Positions 53,422-62,133 of a stretch of DNA of 64,000 bases are shown here, piece after piece. The notes under the pieces were generated by a model that saw only the letters and a list, made by a program, of their open reading frames with translations, had not been told where the DNA came from and searched no databases. Location of the stretch: NCBI GenBank assembly GCA_903897855.1, contig CAIUDH010000052.1:1-64000 (forward strand), written 5' to 3'. Position 1 is the first letter of the stretch, and every line of letters begins with the position of its first letter. The translations under genes and the position numbers were made by a program. This stretch comes from an uncultured Bacteroidota bacterium. Its GTDB lineage: Bacteria; Bacteroidota; Bacteroidia; UKL13-3.

Positions 53422-54627
53422 ATGACAAAGAAATCTATATTAATAATTGGTGGTGGCCCCTCAGCCTTAATGCTGGCCGCTATGCTCGATGAGAGAAAGT
53501 TTGAGATTGCGATCCTCGAAAAAGGTGCCGCTCCGGCTCGAAAATTTTTGGTGGCTGGCGATGGTGGCTTTAATGTCACTCATTCGGAACCACTGGAACA
53601 GTTTATTACGCGCTATACGCCCTCTTCCTTCTTAGAAAAAAGCATCCGTTCGTTTACCAACGATGACTTTCGAAGGTGGCTTAGTGCTATTGGCATTGAA
53701 ACCTTTGTAGGCACAAGCAAAAGAATATTTCCCATCGCGGGGATACGTCCTATTGATGTCTTAAATACAATCCTAAAAATCATCTCTAAAAAAGAGATTC
53801 CAATTAAGCCCAAAAATACTTGGAAAGGCTGGAACGAGAACAACGAACTCATCATCGATCATAACTATAAAGATCATATCGTAAAGGCCGATATTGTAGT
53901 CTTTGCCATGGGAGGAGGAAGCTGGGCCAAAACGGGTTCCGATGGAAGCTGGCTGAACTTGTTTGCCGCGAAAGGGATTGAAACGATTCCTTTTCAGCCT
54001 TCTAATTGCGCCTACGAAGTATGCTGGGAGGAGAAATTTATTACCGAAGAGGAAGGAATGCCATTGAAAAACATTGCCGTGTTTTGCAATGGGAAAGAGA
54101 AAAAAGGAGAAGTGGTGCTCACCAAATTAGGTATCGAAGGGGGCGCCGTATATGCCTTGAGTCCGGAAATCCGCAAACAGCTGAACGAAAAAAGCAACGC
54201 CACCATATTCCTGGATTTAAAACCTACCCTGAGCTTAACGGAAATAAAAAAACGACTGGCCAACCGAGGCAAAAAATCGTTATCCACTGTTTTAAATGAT
54301 GCACTCAACTTAACAAAACTACAAATTGCATTACTGAAAACGATTCTTACCAAAGAAGAATTCACTCAGCCTGCCATACTTGCAACAAAAATAAAACAAC
54401 TCCCTCTTCAAATTACAGGTATGGCACCACTCGATGAAGCCATCTCCACCATAGGAGGTATTGCCTTGGATGAGGTAGATGAAAATTTCCAACTTAAAAA
54501 AATTCCGCATCAATATGCGATCGGCGAAATGCTCGACTGGGATGCCCCTACAGGTGGCTATTTATTGCAAGCAAGCTTTAGTATGGGCTATTATTTGGCG
54601 AACAAACTAAATAACGACCTGTACTAA
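53422..54627 (+). CDS. NAD(P)/FAD-dependent oxidoreductase, HI0933/YhiN (BaiN-like) family
   Basis: A 401-residue flavoprotein. The FAD-binding motif is IIGGGPSALMLA near residue 7, then EKGAAPARKFLVAGDGGFNVTH, VFAMGGGSWAKTGSDGSW in the middle, and GGIALDEVDENFQLKKI with GEMLDWDAPTGGYLLQASFSMG at the C-terminus; these match the HI0933/YhiN family throughout. Family members include BaiN, a bile-acid-modifying flavoprotein in gut bacteria, but most have no proven substrate. Cytoplasmic; alone on its strand but with the MDR gene following after 82 bases. Confidence 0.9.
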   Translation: MTKKSILIIGGGPSALMLAAMLDERKFEIAILEKGAAPARKFLVAGDGGFNVTHSEPLEQFITRYTPSSFLEKSIRSFTNDDFRRWLSAIGIETFVGTSKRIFPIAGIRPIDVLNTILKIISKKEIPIKPKNTWKGWNENNELIIDHNYKDHIVKADIVVFAMGGGSWAKTGSDGSWLNLFAAKGIETIPFQPSNCAYEVCWEEKFITEEEGMPLKNIAVFCNGKEKKGEVVLTKLGIEGGAVYALSPEIRKQLNEKSNATIFLDLKPTLSLTEIKKRLANRGKKSLSTVLNDALNLTKLQIALLKTILTKEEFTQPAILATKIKQLPLQITGMAPLDEAISTIGGIALDEVDENFQLKKIPHQYAIGEMLDWDAPTGGYLLQASFSMGYYLANKLNNDLY

Positions 54628-54709
54628 GACACCGAATCTAACCACCTGACAAAAGTAACGGGGAGGCTTTAATACCGTCTGTTTTTGCCGCCCTAAAATA
54701 ATTTAGAAA

Positions 54710-55714
54710 ATGAAAGCAATTCTTTTTAACGGTTACGGAAAATTAAAGGATCATATCCTGCTTCAAGATATTCCCACCCCTGTGCCTGCAGAAAATGAAG
54801 TGCTCGTTCAGATTTTTGCTGCGAGCATTAACCCGGTGGACTATAAAATAGTTCATGGTGCCATGCGGCTTCTACATCGTTTCAAGCTGCCGCAAACGCT
54901 GGGGTTCGACTTAAGTGGAATCGTGGTGAGCGTAGGCAAAAATGTGAGTGAGTTTAATATCGGCCAAGAGGTGTATGGCCGAGTGGGTGATACCCATCCT
55001 GGCACTTTCGCCGAATATATTACGGTAGAGCCGAAGTACCTCGCTATAAAACCACGAAATATCACACATGAAGAAGCTGCATGCCTGCCACTGGTAGGGC
55101 AAACCACTGTGCAAGCCTTGACAAAAATTTGTGAGGCCAAGGCAAGACAAAAAATTTTGATTCATGCCGGCTCCGGAGGTATCGGGATGTTTGCGATTCA
55201 ATATGCGAAATATCTTAAAATGCATGTCGCGACCACCACAAGCACCGCCAATATAGAGAGGGTAAAGGCATTGGGGGCGGATGTGGTGATTGATTACAAG
55301 ACCCAAAACTATCTCGAACTGATCAAAGATTACGATATTGTTTATGATACCTTAGGTGCACAAACCAAGCTCGACTCGATGCAAATTTTGAAACTAGGAG
55401 GAAAACTCGTGAGTATTGTAGGCCCGCCCGACAGAGCCTTTGCAGTGAGGATGCACCTTGGCTTTTTCTTAAAAACTTTTCTGACGTTGATGAATTTAAA
55501 GATTCAACGAATCGCCAAAAAAAATAAAATCGACTACTACTACTGGCTCATGCAGTCGGATGGAAAACTACTTGATGAAATAACGAAAATTGTCGAAACT
55601 GGAGCCATTAAAGTATACATTGATAAGACATTTGCCCTTGAGCAGGTGTTGGAAGCATTGCAATATGTGGAGGCCGGAAGGACGAAGGGAAAGGTGGTGA
55701 TAAAAATCCGATGA
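54710..55714 (+). CDS. Medium-chain dehydrogenase, zinc-free quinone-oxidoreductase-like (NADPH-dependent)
   Basis: A 334-residue MDR protein. The N-terminal GroES-like part has ILFNGYGKLKDHILLQDIP and NPVDYKIVHGA; GFDLSGIVVSVGKNVSEFNIGQEVYG follows, and the Rossmann part has ILIHAGSGGIGMFAIQYAKYLK (near 148). No zinc-binding cysteine cluster is seen, so it belongs with the quinone oxidoreductase/alkenal reductase group. It probably reduces an unsaturated or quinone substrate with NADPH. Specific substrate unknown. Confidence 0.9.
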   Translation: MKAILFNGYGKLKDHILLQDIPTPVPAENEVLVQIFAASINPVDYKIVHGAMRLLHRFKLPQTLGFDLSGIVVSVGKNVSEFNIGQEVYGRVGDTHPGTFAEYITVEPKYLAIKPRNITHEEAACLPLVGQTTVQALTKICEAKARQKILIHAGSGGIGMFAIQYAKYLKMHVATTTSTANIERVKALGADVVIDYKTQNYLELIKDYDIVYDTLGAQTKLDSMQILKLGGKLVSIVGPPDRAFAVRMHLGFFLKTFLTLMNLKIQRIAKKNKIDYYYWLMQSDGKLLDEITKIVETGAIKVYIDKTFALEQVLEALQYVEAGRTKGKVVIKIR

Positions 55715-56020
55715 TTCGTTTCCTGCGTTGATGAAGAAATCTGAAAACAGATCGATTTTTATGACCTGTTGAACCGTTTCATAAGCAGAAGAATACTGTT
55801 TTGAGGGGCCTCTTTTACCGCTACAGAGTACCTTTGCTTCTGATTTCCCAACGCTTGGCCTTGATCACCCTATTTGCCGACATGATGAGTCATTGCCTGC
55901 AGTACAAAAAAGCCAGGAAATACCCTAGAAATGACATTAAAACAACAATTTCTATCGACATTTTGATATTTCAAGAAAATACGCTATATTTGCACTCCTT
56001 TTTTAAAAAGAAAGCCCTAT
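55715..56020. other. Gene-free stretch before rpmE2
   Basis: About 306 bases with no supported gene; the frame at 55801-56043 overlaps rpmE2 and is rejected. It holds the rpmE2 promoter at its end and only a weak 5-bp hairpin near its start. Confidence 0.6.
55961..55991 (+). promoter_or_regulatory. Promoter of rpmE2
   Basis: TTTTG (55961-55965), 18 bases, then TATATTTG (55984-55991); a near-consensus Bacteroidota promoter, about 30 bases before the ATG at 56021. Confidence 0.75.
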
Positions 56021-56299
56021 ATGAAACCCGAGATACATCCTAAAAACTACCGTTTGGTAGTATTCAAAGATATGAGTTGCGACCATGCATTTTTAACTAA
56101 AAGTGCCGTTGAAACTAAAGAAACAACCAAATGGACTGACGGAAACGAATATCCACTTTACAAATTAGAGATTTCCGACAAATCGCATCCGTTTTATACC
56201 GGCAAATCGAATTTGATCGACACTGCTGGACGTATTGATAAATTCAACAAACGTTACGCTAAGAAAGAACCGGTTACCACTACTGTTACCCCGGCTTAA
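56021..56299 (+). CDS. rpmE2: 50S ribosomal protein L31 type B
   Basis: A 92-residue L31: [24 protein letters not shown] and [27 protein letters not shown] are the family marks. It lacks the C-x-x-C zinc pairs of the A-type, so it is the zinc-independent form. It sits on the large subunit at the bridge to the small subunit. The C-terminal tail VTTTVTPA is typical low-complexity extension. Single-gene unit with its own promoter and terminator. Confidence 0.95.
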   Translation: MKPEIHPKNYRLVVFKDMSCDHAFLTKSAVETKETTKWTDGNEYPLYKLEISDKSHPFYTGKSNLIDTAGRIDKFNKRYAKKEPVTTTVTPA

Positions 56300-56319
56300 T
56301 TTCTTTGTTATAAACTCTT

Positions 56320-56350
56320 AACCCTTCTGTTCAAAACAGAAGGGTTTTTT
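56320..56350 (+). terminator. Rho-independent terminator after rpmE2
   Basis: A perfect 12-bp stem, AACCCTTCTGTT (56320-56331) and AACAGAAGGGTT (56335-56346), a 3-base loop and a T run. Confidence 0.92.
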
Positions 56351-56477
56351 ATTGCCTTGTGATTTCTTCACTACGCATCGGCAACTTTTACCATACTCTA
56401 TTCGCATTACGATTTTTGTATCTTGCACCCTCGTATTTAAGTATTGCGATTCATCCTTTACGCCAAATTTATATCCT

Positions 56478-57659
56478 ATGAACATCGTACTCATCGACCC
56501 CCCTGCCCGCGAACGGTTTTATCCGTTGGCTTCCACACGCCCCGTGGGTGCTTTTCGTGTTGGCATACTTACGATAAAAGAAAAGTGGGAACACTATTGC
56601 CAATGCCCCGTAAGCTATAAAACCACTGAGCCAATACAGGAAAAATACCCTTGTACCATTACCGAGACAGGCACTATTTTCATCAACGCAGGGGTATGTC
56701 CGACGGCCATTCTGGCAGAGGAAATAAAATATCTCAAGCCGGGTGATGCCATAAAATACCAGGGCGACCTCATTGCCGCAGTGCTTGAAGCACCCTTGAA
56801 ATTTAATTTCCTCGGTCTTACTTTCTTTGATACGCAGTCGGAAGAGCTCTCCGTGATAAACCAGTTATCTGATATTTTTACGCTTAACGACAAAGAAATA
56901 CGGGCCGATTTTCAAATTTTAACTTCCGGAAAAACATCATTGCCCTTGCCTTCCCACAACACCTTAATCGGCGATGTATCACAGTTATTTATTGAAGAAG
57001 GAGCCACCATCAACGCCTCAATCATAAATACCCAAACAGGCCCCGTTTATATTGGAAAGCACTGTGAGATCATGGAAGGTTGTATGGTACGTGGACCTTT
57101 TGCGATGGGAGCACATAGCGTTTTAAAGATGGGAGCTAAAATCTATGGTGCTACCTCCCTCGGCGTTGAATGTAGGGTCGGAGGAGAAGTCAATAACTGT
57201 GTCATCTTCAGCTATTCCAATAAAGGCCATGATGGATTTCTTGGCAATAGCGTATTGGGCGAATGGTGTAATATCGGTGCCGATAGCAACAACAGTAACT
57301 TGAAAAATAATTATGCAGAGGTAAAACTCTGGAGTTACAAAACCGACAAATTTGAATATACACGCTTGCAGTTTTGTGGTTTGATTATGGGCGATCATAG
57401 TAAATGCGGTATCAATACGATGTTCAACACTGGCACGGTAGTAGGTGTGGCATGTAATATTTTCGGGGCCGGTTTCCCACGCAATTTCGTTCCCGATTTT
57501 AGCTGGGGAGGAGCCCAAGGAATGGAAGTGTATCCTATCGCAAAAGTATTTGAGGTGGCCGAGTTGGTGATGCAACGCAGACACTTAAGCCTTACCGATA
57601 TGGATAAAAAAATATTGACTCATTTGTTTGAAGAAACGGCTAAATACCGAAAGTTCTAA
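56478..57659 (+). CDS. GlmU-family sugar nucleotidyltransferase/acetyltransferase-like protein
   Basis: About 393 residues from the ATG at 56478 (MNIVLIDPPARERFYPLASTRPVGAFRVG), the usual start of the Bacteroidota GlmU-like family; a longer frame to 56352 overlaps the rpmE2 terminator region. An N-terminal nucleotidyltransferase-like part (about 1-160) is followed by left-handed beta-helix hexapeptide repeats (about 160-350, INASIINTQTGPVYIGKHCEI, ALGVECRVGGEV, GADSNNSNLKNN). It probably activates or acetylates a sugar phosphate, but the classical GlmU catalytic motifs are modified, so the substrate is unsure. tpiA follows. Confidence 0.85.
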   Translation: MNIVLIDPPARERFYPLASTRPVGAFRVGILTIKEKWEHYCQCPVSYKTTEPIQEKYPCTITETGTIFINAGVCPTAILAEEIKYLKPGDAIKYQGDLIAAVLEAPLKFNFLGLTFFDTQSEELSVINQLSDIFTLNDKEIRADFQILTSGKTSLPLPSHNTLIGDVSQLFIEEGATINASIINTQTGPVYIGKHCEIMEGCMVRGPFAMGAHSVLKMGAKIYGATSLGVECRVGGEVNNCVIFSYSNKGHDGFLGNSVLGEWCNIGADSNNSNLKNNYAEVKLWSYKTDKFEYTRLQFCGLIMGDHSKCGINTMFNTGTVVGVACNIFGAGFPRNFVPDFSWGGAQGMEVYPIAKVFEVAELVMQRRHLSLTDMDKKILTHLFEETAKYRKF

Positions 57660-57681
57660 TCGTAATAAACACTGAACTGCT

Positions 57682-57689
57682 TATATTTG
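57682..57689 (+). promoter_or_regulatory. -7 element of tpiA
   Basis: TATATTTG, 37 bases before the tpiA ATG; no clear -33 element. Confidence 0.55.
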
Positions 57690-57726
57690 CAGCCTAAAAA
57701 ATTTATTTAACGCATCAAGAAATATC

Positions 57727-58491
57727 ATGAGAAAGAAAATCGTAGCTGGCAACTGGAAAATGAATAAAACCTTCGATGAAGGCGTGCAATTGGTGAAGGA
57801 AATTATTGAGCTTTATACCCTGGAAGTAAAAAACCAAGTATATGTAGTGTTAGCCCCACCCTTCATTCATCTGTACAAACTACAACCCTTAATTTTTGGG
57901 ATGCCGATGCTAGAGATGGCCGGTCAAAACTGTAGCAATATGCCCAACGGCGCTTATACCGGTGAGATATCCGCTTCCATGCTAAAATCAGTAGGATGTG
58001 ATTATGTGATTATAGGGCATAGCGAACGCCGCTTGTATTTCAATGAAACCAACGATTGGCTGGCAAAAAAAATCGATATCGCCTTGGCCAATTTAATGCA
58101 GCCTATTTACTGCGTGGGAGAAACCTTGGAGGAACGTAACAATGGAAAACTCTATCAAATTATCGAGGCGCAACTGAGCGAGGCCCTCTTTCATTTACCT
58201 GAAGAACAACTACGACATGTCGTGATCGCGTACGAACCCGTTTGGGCTATTGGCACTGGCCTTACGGCCACCTCGGCACAAGCTCAAGAAATGCATGCCT
58301 TTATTCGCAAAATTATTGCCGACAAATACGGTAATGACCTTGCCGAAAATATCAGTATCCTATATGGGGGAAGCGTAAAGCCTGATAATGCCCGAGAACT
58401 ATTCGAACAGCCTGATATTGATGGCGGCTTAATTGGCGGAGCCGCACTGCAAGCAAGAGGCTTCGTCGATATTGTGAAAGCCATGAAGTAG
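57727..58491 (+). CDS. tpiA: Triose-phosphate isomerase
   Basis: A 254-residue (beta/alpha)8 enzyme, normal length: substrate Lys11 in AGNWKMNK, catalytic His98 in IIGHSERR, catalytic Glu170 in YEPVWAIGTG, and the phosphate-binding GGSVKPDN and GLIGGAALQ. It interconverts dihydroxyacetone phosphate and glyceraldehyde 3-phosphate in glycolysis and gluconeogenesis. Cytoplasmic; rsmG follows 61 bases later. Confidence 0.99.
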   Translation: MRKKIVAGNWKMNKTFDEGVQLVKEIIELYTLEVKNQVYVVLAPPFIHLYKLQPLIFGMPMLEMAGQNCSNMPNGAYTGEISASMLKSVGCDYVIIGHSERRLYFNETNDWLAKKIDIALANLMQPIYCVGETLEERNNGKLYQIIEAQLSEALFHLPEEQLRHVVIAYEPVWAIGTGLTATSAQAQEMHAFIRKIIADKYGNDLAENISILYGGSVKPDNARELFEQPDIDGGLIGGAALQARGFVDIVKAMK

Positions 58492-58552
58492 GACACTGAA
58501 AATATTAATTGGGTAAGCTAAAAGCCACGCCTGTAAAAACCATTACCTCCCT

Positions 58553-59185
58553 TTGCACCTGATCGAAAAATACTTCCCCGGCATTACGCCAAAGCAACAC
58601 GAACAGTTTGCAGCGCTTCAAAATTTATACGAACATTGGAATGCTCAAATTAACGTCATCTCACGAAAAGATATTGAGGCCTTGTATGAAAAGCATATTC
58701 TACATTCCTTGGCAATTGCAAAATTTATCACCTTCAGCCCACATACCGATATCCTTGACATTGGCTGTGGCGGAGGATTCCCAACCATACCCCTGGCGAT
58801 TCTTTTTCCTGAGGTACAGTTTTTAGCCGTTGATAGTATAGGCAAGAAAATAAAAGTAGTCAATGAAATTGTTACGGCCTTACAACTCACCAATGTAACC
58901 GCCTTAAATGCGCGCGCCGAAACCATCGATTCGAAATTTGATTTTATCATCAGTCGTGCGGTAGCCTCTGCCCTCGACTTAATTTTTTGGAGTAAGGGCA
59001 AGATAAAAGCCGAGAACAAGAACTTGCTTACCAATGGATTCCTGCTTTTAAAAGGGGGGGATTTAAAAGCCGAACTCAATGAAGCCCATCAGAAATACCA
59101 GTTTAAACATGAGGAGATAAATCTGAAAAAATATTTCAACACCGATTTTTTTGAGACCAAAAAACTAATCTATATTCACCAATGA
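58553..59185 (+). CDS. rsmG: 16S rRNA (guanine(527)-N(7))-methyltransferase RsmG
   Basis: A 210-residue SAM methyltransferase starting with TTG; translation from here (MHLIEKYFPGITPKQHEQF) matches the family N-terminus, and no ATG is present nearby. The SAM motif DIGCGGGFPTIPLA lies at 69-82, followed by SIGKKIKVVNEI and ISRAVASALD. It methylates N7 of G527 in 16S rRNA; loss gives low-level streptomycin resistance in other bacteria. Its stop overlaps the murQ start by four bases (ATGA), so translational coupling is likely. Confidence 0.95.
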   Translation: MHLIEKYFPGITPKQHEQFAALQNLYEHWNAQINVISRKDIEALYEKHILHSLAIAKFITFSPHTDILDIGCGGGFPTIPLAILFPEVQFLAVDSIGKKIKVVNEIVTALQLTNVTALNARAETIDSKFDFIISRAVASALDLIFWSKGKIKAENKNLLTNGFLLLKGGDLKAELNEAHQKYQFKHEEINLKKYFNTDFFETKKLIYIHQ

Positions 59186-60009
59186 AAAAGACTAGTGTCA
59201 CTTCCACTGAACAAACTTCTTACTATCATAATTTAGAAAAGATGTCGCTTAAAGAATTGCTGAAGTCGGTGAATCAGGAAGACAAGACCGTTCCAATAGC
59301 AGTAAAAAAATGTATTCCATCGATTGAGAAATTGGTTAAAAGCATTTTAGAACATATACAACAAGGAGGCCGGTTGTTTTACATAGGAGCAGGCACCAGC
59401 GGCCGTTTGGGCATTGTTGATGCCAGTGAGTGCCCTCCCACTTTTGGAGTGACCCAAGGCACCGTAATTGGTTTAATGGCTGGAGGAGATAGAGCCATAC
59501 GCCAAGCGGTTGAATTTGCAGAAGACAGCTTAACCCAAGGGTTTAAGGATTTACAAGCTCACAAGATCAGCTCCAAAGATATTGTGATTGGTATTGCCGC
59601 CAGTGGTGCCACCCCTTATGTGGCAGCAGCCTTGAAGCAATGCCGTGAGAAAAAAATAACAACAGCCTGCATCGTATGCAATAAAAAAAGTGCGGTTGCG
59701 GCACAATCAGATTACAAAGTTGAATGTGTCGTAGGGGCCGAATTCGTTACTGGCAGTACACGCATGAAGGCGGGTACTGCTCAAAAACTAATCCTGAATA
59801 TGATTAGCACAAGCGTGATGATAAAATTGGGCCATGTGCAAGGCAACAAGATGGTGGATATGCAATTGAGTAACCATAAACTCATTGCACGTGGCACGAA
59901 AATGATTATGCAGGAATTAAATATCCGTCAGGAGGAAGCGGCACAACTACTGAAAAAGTTTGGCAAGGTTCGTGTCGCCATCGAGGGCTATCGCAAAGAC
60001 AATAAATAA
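59182..60009 (+). CDS. murQ: N-acetylmuramic acid 6-phosphate etherase MurQ
   Basis: A 275-residue SIS-domain lyase. GAGTSGRLGIVDASECPPTFGV holds the catalytic Glu83, and AVEFAEDSLTQG holds Glu114, at the same positions as in E. coli. GSTRMKAGTAQKLILNMIST completes the family. MurQ cleaves the lactyl ether of MurNAc-6-phosphate to GlcNAc-6-phosphate and D-lactate in peptidoglycan recycling. It is 4-bp coupled to rsmG; the BadF-type kinase at 22457 could supply its substrate. Confidence 0.97.
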   Translation: MKKTSVTSTEQTSYYHNLEKMSLKELLKSVNQEDKTVPIAVKKCIPSIEKLVKSILEHIQQGGRLFYIGAGTSGRLGIVDASECPPTFGVTQGTVIGLMAGGDRAIRQAVEFAEDSLTQGFKDLQAHKISSKDIVIGIAASGATPYVAAALKQCREKKITTACIVCNKKSAVAAQSDYKVECVVGAEFVTGSTRMKAGTAQKLILNMISTSVMIKLGHVQGNKMVDMQLSNHKLIARGTKMIMQELNIRQEEAAQLLKKFGKVRVAIEGYRKDNK

Positions 60010-60078
60010 AATAAAATTGCGTTATTCAATCAATAAACTAATTTTGGCTTTTAATCATTCAATAATCTATTTATAATT

Positions 60079-60630
60079 ATGACTCCTTTGTTTTTAATGG
60101 ACCTTACCGACTACTGGCTCGAGCTTAGTCGCTATGTAATTCCTTCTCTAATCTCCTTAGGGGCGGCTTATTTCATCACCCACCAGTTTTTAGGCCATGA
60201 ATTAAAGAAAAGAAATATCGAATTGAAACAACACGGGGAAAGCATTATACTTCCTGCACGTATGCAAGCTTATGAAAGGCTTACCTTATTTCTGGAACGC
60301 ATACAGCCCGACAGTATTTTAATGAGAAGTGGTGTTGCCAATCAGGGGGCACTGGAATTGAAACAAAGTTTAATTGTTGAAATAAACACAGAGTATGCTC
60401 ATAATGTAGCCATGCAAATGTACCTCTCCACTCAAGCTTGGATTGTAATTAAAGATGCAAAAGAACAGACCATCAATTTAATCAATCAATCATATATCCC
60501 ACTTCATCCCGATTCCAGTGGGATTGATTTAAGCAAAGCCATCCTCGAAAATGTGATTCAGCGCAACGAACTACCGAATCAAAAAGCACTCGCGTTTTTA
60601 AAGAAAGAATTTCAGTTGATGTTTTTATAG
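60079..60630 (+). CDS. DUF7935-like membrane-anchored protein, unknown function
   Basis: A 183-residue protein with one N-terminal hydrophobic helix (about 17-35, YVIPSLISLGAAYFITHQF), then a charged linker and an all-helical domain containing ILPARMQAYERLTLFLERI and QMYLSTQAWIVIKDAKEQTINLIN. It matches a conserved Bacteroidota family (DUF7935 in my memory; not checked). The layout suggests a membrane-anchored cytoplasmic domain. It lies 69 bases after murQ on the same strand. Confidence 0.8.
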   Translation: MTPLFLMDLTDYWLELSRYVIPSLISLGAAYFITHQFLGHELKKRNIELKQHGESIILPARMQAYERLTLFLERIQPDSILMRSGVANQGALELKQSLIVEINTEYAHNVAMQMYLSTQAWIVIKDAKEQTINLINQSYIPLHPDSSGIDLSKAILENVIQRNELPNQKALAFLKKEFQLMFL

Positions 60631-60680
60631 GCCTGCCCTGCGAAGAGCACTATAAATTTAGCTCTTGCTAACATTGACCC

Positions 60681-61133
60681 CTACTTCAGAATCTGTTTCG
60701 TGTGTTCCTTTGCTTCTACTTTTTCGATGATATCTTCGATAAGCCCTTTTTCACTGATGATGAAAGTGGTACGCTTCAATCCCATATACGTTTTTCCGAA
60801 AGTTTTTTTCTCGCCCCACACGTCATAGGCTTTTACCAAGTCGTGCTCGGTGTCGGCCAGCAAATCGAAGGGAAGCTTAAATTTTGATTTAAAACCAGCT
60901 TGTTTTTTCTCACTATCGGGGCTCACTCCGACCACTTCATAACCTGCTTTCTGAAGCTGCTTGTAATTATCGCTCAGGTTACAACTTTCAATGGTACACG
61001 TAGGCGTGTTGGCCTGAGGATAAAAATAAAGAACTAACTTTTTCCCCTTAAAATCTTTTAAACTTACCTCATTGCCATCCTGATTTTTAACTTTAAAATC
61101 AGGGGCTTTATTTCCTATTTTTAATATGGTCAT
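60681..61133 (-). CDS. bcp: Thioredoxin-dependent thiol peroxidase Bcp (peroxiredoxin Q)
   Basis: About 150 residues from the ATG at 61133 (MTILKIGNKAPDFKVKNQDG); a longer frame overlaps the preceding agmatinase gene. Peroxidatic Cys lies in PQANTPTCTIESCNLSDNY with the resolving Cys five residues on, the Bcp pattern. It reduces hydroperoxides with thioredoxin. It starts 25 bases after the agmatinase stop, so they form an operon. Confidence 0.95.
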   Translation of the reverse strand: MTILKIGNKAPDFKVKNQDGNEVSLKDFKGKKLVLYFYPQANTPTCTIESCNLSDNYKQLQKAGYEVVGVSPDSEKKQAGFKSKFKLPFDLLADTEHDLVKAYDVWGEKKTFGKTYMGLKRTTFIISEKGLIEDIIEKVEAKEHTKQILK

Positions 61134-61158
61134 CGCTTTGAATGCAAATAAATTAACG

Positions 61159-62046
61159 TTACTTTTTGAGGGTGATATAACCAATCATCTTATAAATTAA
61201 CTTAGCTAGGGTATACTCACTTAGAATACTTCCTTTCATAGGAGCGCATTCCACCACATCAAAACCCACGACATTCTTTGTTGCGATGATTCGCTTGAGT
61301 AAATTCACTCCTTCCATATAGGCTAGTCCGTTAGGTTCGGCAGTACCCACTGCAGGTATCACACTGGGGTCGAAACCATCGGCATCAATAGTTATATATA
61401 CATCCTTCGTACATGCTTTTAATACTTCCTCTATCCACTTGTCATTTTCACGGATGTAATGCGCATAAAAAGTATGAATATTTTTCGATTTTTTAATCAA
61501 CTCACTCTCTTCAATACACTGGGCACGAATCCCTACTTGCACTAAATTCACTTTCTCGTCGCGCACCCGAGCCATGGCACTGGCATGCGAAAATTTGTTG
61601 TCGTTGTAACTTTCACGTAAATCACTATGAGCGTCGATCTGCAACACAGTAAGGTTTTTATAGCGTTTTGCAAAGGGCTTTACAAAACCTGCTGTTACCG
61701 TGTGCTCGGCACCGATACTCACTACAAACTTTCCATCAGCTACCAATTTCTCGGTTTGTTCGGCAATATAATCGACGGCCTTTTTATCTACTTTATGCTT
61801 AAAATTTAGTGGGGGCAATGTACATATCCCACCTTTTAAATAGTTTTCCTGATCCAATTCCTCATCATATAACTCAACAAACTGAGACGCTGATACAATT
61901 GCTTTGGGCCCTTTATCACTTCCCGCAAGATAACTAGAGGTATGTTCGTATGGAGCTTGCTGAATTACAAATTTAGAATCTTTATAATTATAGTGTTTCT
62001 CGTCGGGGATACTCAAAAAATTGTCTTTGGTCTTTAGATATTTCAT
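61159..62046 (-). CDS. speB: Agmatinase / arginase-family ureohydrolase
   Basis: About 295 residues from the ATG at 62046 (MKYLKTKDNFLSIPDEKHY). Metal-binding motifs are IGAEHTVTAGF (usual GGDHS-type position), QIDAHSDLRESYNDNKFSHASAM and ITIDADGFDPSVIPAVGTAEPNGL. It hydrolyses agmatine to putrescine and urea, or a related guanidino substrate, with two Mn ions. Agmatinase is more likely than arginase by these motifs, but this is not proof. TAATTTTG ends 5 bases before the ATG. Confidence 0.9.
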   Translation of the reverse strand: MKYLKTKDNFLSIPDEKHYNYKDSKFVIQQAPYEHTSSYLAGSDKGPKAIVSASQFVELYDEELDQENYLKGGICTLPPLNFKHKVDKKAVDYIAEQTEKLVADGKFVVSIGAEHTVTAGFVKPFAKRYKNLTVLQIDAHSDLRESYNDNKFSHASAMARVRDEKVNLVQVGIRAQCIEESELIKKSKNIHTFYAHYIRENDKWIEEVLKACTKDVYITIDADGFDPSVIPAVGTAEPNGLAYMEGVNLLKRIIATKNVVGFDVVECAPMKGSILSEYTLAKLIYKMIGYITLKK

Positions 62047-62051
62047 AGCTG

Positions 62052-62059
62052 CAAAATTA
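62052..62059 (-). promoter_or_regulatory. -7 element of agmatinase gene, start-codon proximal
   Basis: TAATTTTG (minus strand) ends 5 bases before the ATG at 62046, supporting that start and a leaderless transcript for the speB-bcp unit. Confidence 0.5.
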
Positions 62060-62121
62060 AGTAACAATCAATGATAGAATATTAAATTATTATTATTTTT
62101 TACATTCCCGGCTAGAAGCTA

Positions 62122-62129
62122 TACCTTTG
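62122..62129 (+). promoter_or_regulatory. -7 element of the 62134 lipoprotein gene, start-codon proximal
   Basis: TACCTTTG ends 4 bases before the ATG at 62134; a T-rich TTTTTTA lies 19 bases upstream in the -33 position. Confidence 0.6.
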
Positions 62130-62133
62130 ATTT

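Noticed and set aside
55801-56043. 80-codon frame before rpmE2
   Set aside because: It overlaps the start of L31 in another frame, spans the rpmE2 promoter and lacks family features.
60643-60666. AAGAGC/GCTCTT hairpin between convergent genes
   Set aside because: Six-base stem, long loop and no T tract on either strand.
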